A stretch of DNA of 13,704 bases from Clostridia bacterium (GTDB lineage Bacteria; Bacillota; Clostridia; Clostridiales; Clostridiaceae). The stretch is from NCBI GenBank assembly GCA_009930125.1, contig RZYZ01000034.1, positions 1-13,704 of the forward strand, written 5' to 3'. The translations under genes were made by a program, and so were the position numbers. This document shows positions 7,233-13,223 of the stretch, piece after piece. The notes under the pieces are model-generated. The model was not told the origin of the DNA. It made no database searches and saw only the letters and a list, made by a program, of their open reading frames with translations. Position 1 is the stretch's first letter. Each line of letters begins with the position of its first letter.

Positions 7233-7984
7233 TCTGCCTCACCTTTCGCTTCCCTGTACTTGACATATCCGTTCTTGTTGATTTCATTTGCCAGGGATAT
7301 ATCTCCAGTGTCTACGATCCTGCCATCTACCATGACGTGAACCACGTCAGGATTCAGGTAATCGAGTATGTTGTTGTGGTGAGTTATAATAACAATCGCA
7401 TTATCTTCACTCTTGAAGTCGATCACACCCTTGGATACGATCTTGACTGCATCCACATCCAGACCTGAATCTGTTTCATCCAGGATTGCAAGCTTGGGAT
7501 TGAGTATTCTCATCTGAAGAATCTCATTCTTCTTCTTTTCTCCGCCTGAGTATCCCATGTTCAGATATCTCTGCGCATAAGAACGATCTATATCGAGTTC
7601 TTTCATCTTCTCTGTAAGTTCCTTCTTGAACTGTATGGCTTTAACAGGCTTCTCTGTAATCTGAGCCTTCGCTGTTCTTAAAAAGTTCTCAACGGTGATT
7701 CCAGGAATTTCCTGTGGGGCCTGGAAGGAAAGGAAGATTCCTTTTTTTGCTCTCTCGTTCACAGCATCCTCTGTGATATCTTCGTTTTCAAACAGGATTG
7801 TTCCATCTGTAACCTCATACTTCGGGCTACCCATGATGACATTCGCCAGAGTGGATTTACCCGCTCCGTTTGGTCCCATGATTACATGAACTTCACCTTT
7901 GTTCACTACAAGGTCAAGGCCTTTCAGGATTTCTTTGTCTTCAACCTGGCTTTTAAGGCCAGTAATTCTTAATAATTCTGCCAT
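7205..7984 (-). CDS. sufC: SufC, ABC-type ATPase of the SUF complex
   Basis: The 259-residue cytosolic ATPase drives conformational change in the SufBC2D scaffold. It shows Walker A GPNGAGKST (37-45), Q-loop SFQAPQEIPG (86-95), the SufC-type signature YSGGEKKKNE (145-154), Walker B LAILDETDSGLD (165-176) and the H-loop ITHHNNIL (200-207, switch His201). There are no membrane segments, as expected. The ATG at 7984 follows AAGGAGAG with a 5-base spacer. It is the first gene of the operon, about 42 bases after the predicted transcription start, and its end overlaps sufB by 28 bases. Confidence 0.97.
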   Translation of the reverse strand: MAELLRITGLKSQVEDKEILKGLDLVVNKGEVHVIMGPNGAGKSTLANVIMGSPKYEVTDGTILFENEDITEDAVNERAKKGIFLSFQAPQEIPGITVENFLRTAKAQITEKPVKAIQFKKELTEKMKELDIDRSYAQRYLNMGYSGGEKKKNEILQMRILNPKLAILDETDSGLDVDAVKIVSKGVIDFKSEDNAIVIITHHNNILDYLNPDVVHVMVDGRIVDTGDISLANEINKNGYVKYREAKGEAEWKKEIKLI

Positions 7985-8033
7985 TGTAACTCTCCTTCAA
8001 TTCTGAGCATTTTAATCTGATATTACCTGTTCC

Positions 8034-8062
8034 ATTTTAACCTTTTATAGTTATAGAGTCAA
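8034..8062 (-). promoter_or_regulatory. Promoter of the suf operon
   Basis: On the minus strand TTGACT (-35, 8062-8057) and TAAAAT (-10, 8039-8034) are separated by exactly 17 bases, a good housekeeping-sigma promoter. Transcription should start near 8026, about 42 bases before the sufC ATG. Imperfect inverted arms (TTACCTGTT at 8023-8031 and AACAAGGTAA at 8061-8070) flank the promoter and could be an operator. Confidence 0.75.
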
Positions 8063-8099
8063 CAAGGTAAACCATTTTCTTTTGATATTTTTGATTGAT

Positions 8100-8144
8100 A
8101 AAAAAAGCAAAAAGCCTGAAAATCAACACTTTCCGACTTTTTGC
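8100..8144 (-). terminator. Strong intrinsic terminator of glyA
   Basis: GCAAAAAGTC (8144-8135) pairs with GGCTTTTTGC (8116-8107) on the minus strand, with extra inner pairing (GAAA with TTTC) and a final T-run of seven (8106-8100). It starts 26 bases after the glyA stop and separates glyA from the suf operon. Confidence 0.88.
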
Positions 8145-8169
8145 GATTACACAATTTAATTAATTGTCT

Positions 8170-9402
8170 CTAGTACAGTGGATGTTTTCTGCAGAGATCT
8201 GTCACTTTTTCACGCAGTTCCGATAAATCCTCGTCTCTGTGTGTGATGGCATAATCTATATATTCCACCATAGTCCTGATGTCTTCTTCCTTGAATCCTC
8301 TGGTAGTCACAGCAGCGCAGCCCATTCTGAGACCTGATGTAACGAATGGACTTCTGGTTTCAAAAGGGATGGTGTTCTTGTTGGTTGTGATGCCGATGGT
8401 ATCCAGCAGTTTTTCCGCATCTTTCCCTGTGATGTCCTTGTTGTTCAGATCCACAAGAATCAGATGGTTGTCTGTACCGCCTGAAACCAGTCTGTATCCT
8501 CTTTTAGTCAGTTCCTCTGCAAGGGTATTCGTATTGGACAGAACCTGTCCCATGTAGGCTTTGAAATCCTCTTCCATGGCTTCCTTGAAACAGACCGCTT
8601 TCGCCGCAATCACATGTTCCAGTGGGCCACCCTGCATTCCAGGGAAAACTGATTTATCGACGGCTTTCGCATGCTCCGCCTTGCAGAGAATCGCTCCGCC
8701 TCTAGGTCCTCTCAGCGTCTTATGGGTTGTGGTCGTCACAAAGTCCGCAAATGGAACCGGACTCATGTGATGTCCTGTTGCTACAAGGCCAGCAATGTGT
8801 GCCATATCCACCATGAAATAAGCACCGGCTTCCTTGGCGATTTCTGCGATCTTTTCAAAATCTATTTTTCTTGGATAAGCTGAAGCTCCTGCTACAATCA
8901 TTTTGGGCTTCTCTTCCAGGGCCATTTCTCTTAATGCTTCATAATTGATTGTTTCCGTATCCTGATCCACGCCATAGGAAACGAAATTATACAACTTTCC
9001 GGAAAAATTCACGGGACTTCCATGGGTCAGGTGACCGCCATGGGAAAGATCCATCCCCAGAATTTTGTCTCCTGGTTCAAGCACCGCCATATAGACAGCC
9101 ATATTCGCCTGTGAGCCTGAATGCGGCTGAACATTCGCGTGTTCCGCTCCGAAGAGCTCTTTCATTCTTTCCATGGCCAGCGTCTCCACTTTATCCACCA
9201 CGTGGCATCCGCCATAGTATCTCTTGTTCGGATACCCTTCTGCATATTTGTTGGTCAATGCGGTGCCCATGGCTTCCATCACCGCTTTCGACGTGAAATT
9301 CTCTGACGCGATGAGCTCAATGTTATATTCCTGTCTCTTCTCTTCTTCTTCGATGAGATCAAAGATCTCTCTGTCCACGTTTTTCAAATATTTACTGTCC
9401 AT
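8170..9402 (-). CDS. glyA: Serine hydroxymethyltransferase
   Basis: The 410-residue PLP enzyme interconverts serine and glycine and transfers the one-carbon unit to tetrahydrofolate. Family motifs are complete: IELIASENFTS (28-38), LTNKYAEGYPNKRYYGG (49-65), PHSGSQANMAVY (93-104), DLSHGGHLTHG (118-128), VDMAHIAGLVA (198-208) and the PLP lysine in TTTTHKTLRGPRGG (Lys228). Length is standard for the bacterial enzyme. The ATG at 9402 follows AGGGGGT with a spacer of about 4 bases. It is a single-gene unit with its own terminator downstream. The divergent exporter genes across the 327-base gap suggest a serine/glycine connection, which is inference. Confidence 0.97.
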   Translation of the reverse strand: MDSKYLKNVDREIFDLIEEEEKRQEYNIELIASENFTSKAVMEAMGTALTNKYAEGYPNKRYYGGCHVVDKVETLAMERMKELFGAEHANVQPHSGSQANMAVYMAVLEPGDKILGMDLSHGGHLTHGSPVNFSGKLYNFVSYGVDQDTETINYEALREMALEEKPKMIVAGASAYPRKIDFEKIAEIAKEAGAYFMVDMAHIAGLVATGHHMSPVPFADFVTTTTHKTLRGPRGGAILCKAEHAKAVDKSVFPGMQGGPLEHVIAAKAVCFKEAMEEDFKAYMGQVLSNTNTLAEELTKRGYRLVSGGTDNHLILVDLNNKDITGKDAEKLLDTIGITTNKNTIPFETRSPFVTSGLRMGCAAVTTRGFKEEDIRTMVEYIDYAITHRDEDLSELREKVTDLCRKHPLY

Positions 9403-9427
9403 TTCTACCCCCTATTAATAAACAACT

Positions 9428-9444
9428 GACAACTGGATGTTGTC
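9428..9444 (-). promoter_or_regulatory. Leader hairpin / inverted repeat before glyA
   Basis: GACAAC and GTTGTC form a perfect 6-bp inverted repeat with a 5-base loop, about 15 bases before the glyA ribosome binding site and downstream of the candidate -10. It could be an operator or an RNA hairpin in the leader. No known riboswitch pattern is recognisable in this short leader. Confidence 0.35.
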
Positions 9445-9663
9445 CACATGTTTTAATCATATCAACCCTGAGACTTTTTGTATATTAAAAAAGTCCGAAA
9501 AAGTGACGATTTATCATCCTTGAGGAATTCCTCGTAAAATGTAACGGTTTTCTCAATAATTCAAACCTTGTGTCATGAATTTATTCACGTCAGATATGAC
9601 AGTGCTGACCTTACTTCTTGAAAATCTCTGTATTCAGTATAACGTTTCCATTACTATCGCCTA

Positions 9664-9692
9664 TTTCAATAAACCATGCCTTCCTTTATAAT
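9664..9692 (+). promoter_or_regulatory. Candidate promoter of the threonine/serine exporter operon
   Basis: TATAAT at 9687-9692 is a perfect -10. TTTCAA at 9664-9669 is a weak -35 at the ideal 17-base spacing. Transcription would start near 9699, leaving a leader of about 30 bases that holds the AGAGGAG ribosome binding site (9713-9719). Confidence 0.55.
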
Positions 9693-9729
9693 GGAATGAG
9701 ACAATATTGAAAAGAGGAGATTACATGCA

Positions 9730-10488
9730 ATGGATAACAGAAGATTAATTAAACTCGCAACATCAGCGGGTCAGATCATCCTCGAATCTGGCGGAGAAAT
9801 CTATCGAGTGGAAGATACCATAAACAAGATCCTCAATTCCTACGATATCCGAGATGCGGAGAGTTTTGTAACGCCTACCGGTATCATGGTTTCTCTTACA
9901 GACATGCAAGGCGATGTCATCTCCCTGATTCACAGAGTTTCAAAAAGCACTGTGGATCTGGAAAAGGTCGCACTGGTAAACTCCTTGTCTCGTGAACTGA
10001 TGGTCAATCCTCTCCCGCTTGATGAGCTTGAAATCAAACTGAAAGAGATTTCAGACAAAGAACCCTATTCCATAAGATTTCAGCTGCTGATGGCAGCGCT
10101 ATGCGGGTTTTCATTCACCATTCTTTTCGGTGGCAGTCTGGTGGATGCATCCATATCCCTCTTCATAGGCATTTTCGTCAGGCTCCTTCAGCTCGTGACA
10201 AGGGAAATCAAACTCAATGCCATCTTCATCAATATCATCGGTGGCGCACTGGTAGCGATTCTTGTAACGATCTTCACAAAGCTCATCCCTTTTGAAACCG
10301 ACCAGGATACCATCATCATCGGTTCCATCATGCTTCTTGTGCCGGGAATCGCATTCACAAATGGCATCAGAGATACACTGATGGGGGATTATCTCTCTGG
10401 TGTATCCAAAGGAATGGAAGCATTTCTCATTGCGGTCGGTATCGCCATAGGCGCCGGATTCGGCCTCGCGCTGATGGGAGGGTTCTGA
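9730..10488 (+). CDS. Threonine/serine exporter, large subunit (ThrE N-terminal type, DUF1212)
   Basis: The 252-residue protein has a soluble N-terminal part (about 1-112) with SAGQIILESGGEIYRVEDTI, the hallmark of the ThrE/YjjP family, followed by about five membrane segments (roughly 116-136, 139-155, 163-185, 193-212, 228-250). The motif LVPGIAFTNGIRD (203-215) is typical. In studied members the two halves, either fused or as separate proteins, export threonine and serine using the proton gradient. Here the halves are split, with the second half encoded next. The ATG at 9730 is 10 bases after GAGGAG; an out-of-frame ATG at 9725 is closer to it and opens only a 7-codon frame. The substrate is inferred from the family. 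Confidence 0.9.
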   Translation: MDNRRLIKLATSAGQIILESGGEIYRVEDTINKILNSYDIRDAESFVTPTGIMVSLTDMQGDVISLIHRVSKSTVDLEKVALVNSLSRELMVNPLPLDELEIKLKEISDKEPYSIRFQLLMAALCGFSFTILFGGSLVDASISLFIGIFVRLLQLVTREIKLNAIFINIIGGALVAILVTIFTKLIPFETDQDTIIIGSIMLLVPGIAFTNGIRDTLMGDYLSGVSKGMEAFLIAVGIAIGAGFGLALMGGF

Positions 10489-10489
10489 T

Positions 10490-10936
10490 ATGATGATTGA
10501 ACTTCTCATGGCCTATCTCGCATCCTTGAGCTTCGCCTACATCTTCAACCTCAATCGCAGGACAGCGCTGCTTGCAGCCATCGGAGGCTCCATCGGCTGG
10601 CTGTTCTACAGTCAGGGCCTGGCTTTTTCCCATGATATGAACATCGCTTATTTCCTGGGTGCAGTTGCCCTCTCCTATTATGCGGAGATCATGGCCAGAA
10701 AAACCAGAACTCCTGTCACCAGCTACATAACGCCTGCTCTCATCCCTCTGGTACCAGGAAGCGGTCTTTATCGGACCATGCTCCAGTCCCTGGAGGGCAA
10801 TTACAATGAAGCGCTTAGAGAAGGCATCACTACCATGATGGCTTCCGGAGCACTGGCCATAGGAATTCTTATGGTTTTCACACTCATCAAAATCTACTAT
10901 CTCGTGAAAAGGAAATGGACAAATGAAACGAACTAA
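10490..10936 (+). CDS. Threonine/serine exporter, small subunit (ThrE C-terminal type, DUF3815)
   Basis: The 148-residue membrane protein has about four hydrophobic segments (about 3-20, 26-43, 50-68, 113-138) and the motif ALIPLVPGSGLYRTM (83-97), which mirrors LVPG in the first subunit and marks the ThrE_2 half. The two proteins together make the equivalent of the single-chain exporter. The ATG at 10490 starts one base after the stop of the preceding gene, with GGGAGGG at 10476-10482. Its last 14 bases overlap the next small gene, so all are probably one transcript. Confidence 0.9.
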   Translation: MMIELLMAYLASLSFAYIFNLNRRTALLAAIGGSIGWLFYSQGLAFSHDMNIAYFLGAVALSYYAEIMARKTRTPVTSYITPALIPLVPGSGLYRTMLQSLEGNYNEALREGITTMMASGALAIGILMVFTLIKIYYLVKRKWTNETN

Positions 10937-11087
10937 ACTGGTTTATGCAAACCGCGATGAAGACATCAAGGAGAAAGTGAAACTGACAATGAAGAAGTAT
11001 CACATCACCGAGGAGGATCTCATCGAAGTCAGATACTCTGAAAAAGACAGCACGAAAAACGCACTGATCATCTATAACAGCAAATAA
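10923..11087 (+). CDS. Small protein of 54 residues, function unknown
   Basis: An ATG at 10923 opens a 54-codon frame ending at TAA 11085-11087. It overlaps the exporter small-subunit gene by 14 bases and ends 14 bases before the HAD gene. It is on the same strand, fills the gap exactly, and has an AGGA about 9 to 10 bases upstream, all signs of a real operon gene. The product is highly charged and soluble, with no membrane segment or signal: a basic start, a Lys/Glu-rich helix (about 12-35), then a beta-like end with EVRYS and ALIIY. That C-terminal pattern is faintly reminiscent of the small sporulation protein Cse60 family (DUF2758), but the similarity is from memory and weak. I do not recognise its function. 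Confidence 0.75.
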   Translation: MKRTKLVYANRDEDIKEKVKLTMKKYHITEEDLIEVRYSEKDSTKNALIIYNSK

Positions 11088-11101
11088 CAGGAGGAACTCT
11101 T

Positions 11102-11824
11102 TTGAATAAAATAAAAACCATTCTTTTTGATCTGGACGGAACACTACTCTCCATTAACATGAAGGATTTTGAAGATATCTACTACAGAAGTCTTTCAGAA
11201 TCCTTCAAGGAGATCATTCCACCAGAGAACTTCATGAAAATCCTCTATGGTTCCGTTGTGACCATGGTGAAGAATACCGAACATCGAACCAATGAAGAAG
11301 TCTTTATGGAAGCCATGAGAAGTCATGTGAAGGACGATTTCCCTCTGTATTCCGAAAAGTTCATCAGTTACTACGAGAATGATTTCCATATTCTCAAGGA
11401 AGCGGTATTGGATACCACCGAAATGCAGCAAGCGACTAAACTTCTCAAGAATAAGGGCTATGAGCTGGTGATCGCCACAAATCCCTTATTCCCGAAAGAA
11501 GCCATCGAAAAGCGTATAGAGTGGAGTGGAATCGACCGCAGTGACTTCTCCTATGTAAGCTATTTTGAGAAGAATCATTACTGCAAACCGAATCTTGAAT
11601 ATTATGAAGAAATTCTTCAGCACATAGAAAGACGTCCTGAAGAATGCATGATGGTTGGAAACGATGCGCTGGAGGATCTCATCGCCGGAAAGCTCGGCAT
11701 CACCACCTATCTGATCACGGATCATCTCCTGAACCGTAATGGGATTGAGATCAAGGCTGATCATGTGGGAGACTACAAGGATTTTCTCGCCTTCGCCGAA
11801 AAAATGCCTGTCCTCAGGGACTGA
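11102..11824 (+). CDS. HAD-family hydrolase
   Basis: The 240-residue protein has the four HAD motifs: FDLDGT (nucleophile Asp10, Asp12), ATNP (Thr126), CKPN (Lys162) and GNDALEDL (Asp188 and Asp192). An alpha-helical cap between motif I and II (about 16-100) makes it a subfamily I member. Such enzymes are usually cytosolic phosphatases acting on small phosphorylated compounds; the substrate cannot be read from the sequence. The start is TTG at 11102, supported by a perfect AGGAGG at 11089-11094 with a 7-base spacer; no better ATG lies before motif I. It is the last gene of the exporter operon and is followed by a terminator. Confidence 0.92.
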   Translation: MNKIKTILFDLDGTLLSINMKDFEDIYYRSLSESFKEIIPPENFMKILYGSVVTMVKNTEHRTNEEVFMEAMRSHVKDDFPLYSEKFISYYENDFHILKEAVLDTTEMQQATKLLKNKGYELVIATNPLFPKEAIEKRIEWSGIDRSDFSYVSYFEKNHYCKPNLEYYEEILQHIERRPEECMMVGNDALEDLIAGKLGITTYLITDHLLNRNGIEIKADHVGDYKDFLAFAEKMPVLRD

Positions 11825-11836
11825 TATCGACACTTC

Positions 11837-11875
11837 AAAAAAGAAGCCTGAACAATGAAGTTCAGGCTCCTTTTT
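11837..11875. terminator. Bidirectional intrinsic terminator
   Basis: AGCCTGAAC (11845-11853) and GTTCAGGCT (11860-11868) form a perfect 9-bp stem with a 6-base loop. CCTTTTT follows on the plus strand and TCTTTTTT follows on the minus strand. It ends the exporter-HAD operon from the left and the GlsB-type gene from the right, which are convergent here. Confidence 0.9.
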
Positions 11876-11900
11876 GTATTTGGGTTTTTAATGAATTGCT

Positions 11901-12164
11901 TTACCTTTTTCTTACCAGGCCGATGATCCAGAGTAGAATCAGCGCACCACCGATTGCCACGATGAAACTCCATATATTCAGTCCAGTTGCTGGTCCTAAT
12001 CCAAGGAGTCCTGCCACCCATCCACCGATGAAGGCACCAATGATACCTACAATGATGTTTGCGACGATACCCATGCTGGCATCCTTACCTGCGATCATGC
12101 TGGCAATCCATCCGGATATACCACCTAGAATCAGCCATACGATAATATTTGATACTTCTGGCAT
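11901..12164 (-). CDS. GlsB/YeaQ/YmgE family small membrane protein
   Basis: The 87-residue hydrophobic protein has three membrane segments (about 5-25, 31-56, 63-82) with many glycines. The pattern GGISGWIASMIAG, IVGIIGAFIGGWV and ending LLWIIGLVRKR is characteristic of the GlsB/YeaQ/YmgE (transglycosylase-associated) family. These are abundant stress-linked membrane proteins of unknown biochemical role; GlsB is known from enterococci. The ATG at 12164 has AGGAGGT 8 bases upstream. It has its own promoter and a terminator and thus forms a single-gene unit. The stress role is family knowledge, not shown here. Confidence 0.93.
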   Translation of the reverse strand: MPEVSNIIVWLILGGISGWIASMIAGKDASMGIVANIIVGIIGAFIGGWVAGLLGLGPATGLNIWSFIVAIGGALILLWIIGLVRKR

Positions 12165-12223
12165 AAAATAATACCTCCTGTATAAAGATTTGATTTTGAA
12201 CTCATGTATCAGTTCTTGTATTG

Positions 12224-12253
12224 ATTATATCTTTTCTCCACGGAGGTAGTCAA
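12224..12253 (-). promoter_or_regulatory. Promoter of the GlsB-type gene
   Basis: TTGACT (12253-12248) and TATAAT (12229-12224) are separated by 18 bases on the minus strand, a strong housekeeping-type promoter. A small inverted repeat (CTCC-GT-GGAG) lies inside the spacer and could bind a regulator. The leader of about 50 bases holds a weak GAACT/AGTTC hairpin before the ribosome binding site. Confidence 0.75.
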
Positions 12254-12357
12254 CGGCTGAAACCCTTTATTTGCAACTGTTTTCACATTGTTTCACTGTT
12301 ATATTTATTTGCATTAAACTATTCATATATTTCAAAAAAACGCCATATTTTAATCAC

Positions 12358-12371
12358 AGTGTTTTAACACT
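12358..12371. repeat. Short inverted repeat between the DUF1361 and GlsB-type genes
   Basis: AGTGTT-TT-AACACT is a 6-2-6 dyad. It lies about 57 bases after the DUF1361 stop and over 100 bases upstream of the GlsB promoter. It lacks a T-run and is not a convincing terminator; a regulator site is possible. The rest of 12254-12427 is AT-rich and I see nothing else in it. Confidence 0.35.
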
Positions 12372-12427
12372 CTAGTTATATCCAGTACATTTATAGCCTT
12401 GTATTTCTTTGAATGCTACTAAAATTA

Positions 12428-13138
12428 TCAGGAAACTTTCTCACTTCTACTAGGTTCAGCTGCATGGAACCACCGAAACAGACCGAAGGCGATCAATACA
12501 AACACCATATAGATCAGACTGAAACCTGCAGTGAATCCTGTGAGTGACCTGATAATCTCTTTGGCCAGAGTCATTGGTCTCATAAGATCCCAGCTGTTGA
12601 ATCTAAGAAATCGCCCAATGAATACACCGAAAGATGCCACAAAAGAAATGCCAACCACCGATATAACAGACAAGAGCATGCCCTTCCTGAGTCGAATGTA
12701 ATCATAAAGTCTGCTGAGTGATTCCATCCCGATGAGCAGCGCATAAAAAGCCCCCAGAGCGATCACAAGAAGCTTGCTCCACGCAAATAGTTCAGTGGAA
12801 TATCTGGTGCCGTCAAGACCTGAATAGGGCTCCACTGGAACACTCCAGATCATCTGATCGTTGGACAGATGGATGAAGTCGGTGATCATGTAGATGGCAT
12901 TGGGAAAAAAGACAAGCCACAAGAGCAGATATGCAGCCTTTCTCCACTTCTTTTCAGTATTCATGCCACATTGCATGAACACCATCGGAAGAGAAGCAAG
13001 AAAGACATTCCATACCAGCATGAGAAAAAGAAAGTTTCCCGAGTTAAAAAATAGCGCCAGTGATGCAGCACCATAAATCAGAATAAAAAGTGCTATGTTT
13101 CTATAAATCCTCATTTGAACCGCCCCTATCTTATCCAT
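12428..13138 (-). CDS. DUF1361 family membrane protein
   Basis: The 236-residue protein has about six membrane segments (roughly 12-31, 35-56, 68-88, 118-140, 154-177, 200-222). It has the conserved patterns of DUF1361: LVWNVFLASLP (41-51), WLVFFPNAIYMITDFIHL (74-91) and FGVFIGRFLRFNSWD (170-184). The function of this family is not known. The ATG at 13138 follows GGAGAG closely; a second in-frame ATG at residue 9 is possible but has a poorer site upstream. It is downstream of the pgsA-like gene on the same strand with an intervening hairpin, so co-transcription is possible but uncertain. Confidence 0.85.
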   Translation of the reverse strand: MDKIGAVQMRIYRNIALFILIYGAASLALFFNSGNFLFLMLVWNVFLASLPMVFMQCGMNTEKKWRKAAYLLLWLVFFPNAIYMITDFIHLSNDQMIWSVPVEPYSGLDGTRYSTELFAWSKLLVIALGAFYALLIGMESLSRLYDYIRLRKGMLLSVISVVGISFVASFGVFIGRFLRFNSWDLMRPMTLAKEIIRSLTGFTAGFSLIYMVFVLIAFGLFRWFHAAEPSRSEKVS

Positions 13139-13157
13139 TTACTCTCCATAATAGAAC

Positions 13158-13203
13158 AATGCGCCCTAGAGAGCAGGATTTTTCTTACTCCTTAGGGCAC
13201 ATT
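13158..13203 (-). terminator. Long hairpin after the pgsA-like gene (no T-run)
   Basis: AATGTGCCCTA and TAGGGCGCATT form an 11-bp stem with one G-T pair on the minus strand, starting about 20 bases after the pgsA-like stop. There is no clear T-run on either strand, so it may be a processing or stability structure, or a weak terminator, rather than a classic one. Confidence 0.45.
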
Positions 13204-13223
13204 CAAAATTTCATTTCTTCAGA

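Larger units (their letters stand above)
9403..9729. other. 327-base divergent intergenic region between glyA and thrE-type genes
   Basis: No gene is visible. Toward glyA (minus strand) a candidate -10 TATGAT lies at about 9459-9464 with a weak -35 (TATACA) 17 bases upstream. An inverted repeat GACTTTTT/AAAAAGTC (9472-9479 and 9488-9495) overlaps that promoter. A perfect 12-base palindrome GAGGAATTCCTC is at 9522-9533. TGTCAT...ATGACA arms lie around 9572-9602. Toward the exporter (plus strand) a perfect TATAAT is at 9687-9692. The density of small dyads suggests regulator binding, but none matches a site I can name. Confidence 0.6.

Noticed and set aside
9403..9470. Glycine or tetrahydrofolate riboswitch before glyA
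   Set aside because: The leader from the candidate start site is only about 50 bases and lacks the conserved cores; only a simple 6-bp hairpin is visible.
9488..9500. PurBox-like match (centre CCGAA) upstream of glyA
   Set aside because: About 10 of 13 positions fit the consensus as I remember it, but PurR control normally needs two boxes in opposite orientation and I find no second one at the right distance.
12165..12223. Leader of the GlsB-type gene as a riboswitch
   Set aside because: Only a 5-bp hairpin is present, too little structure to claim a ligand-binding RNA.
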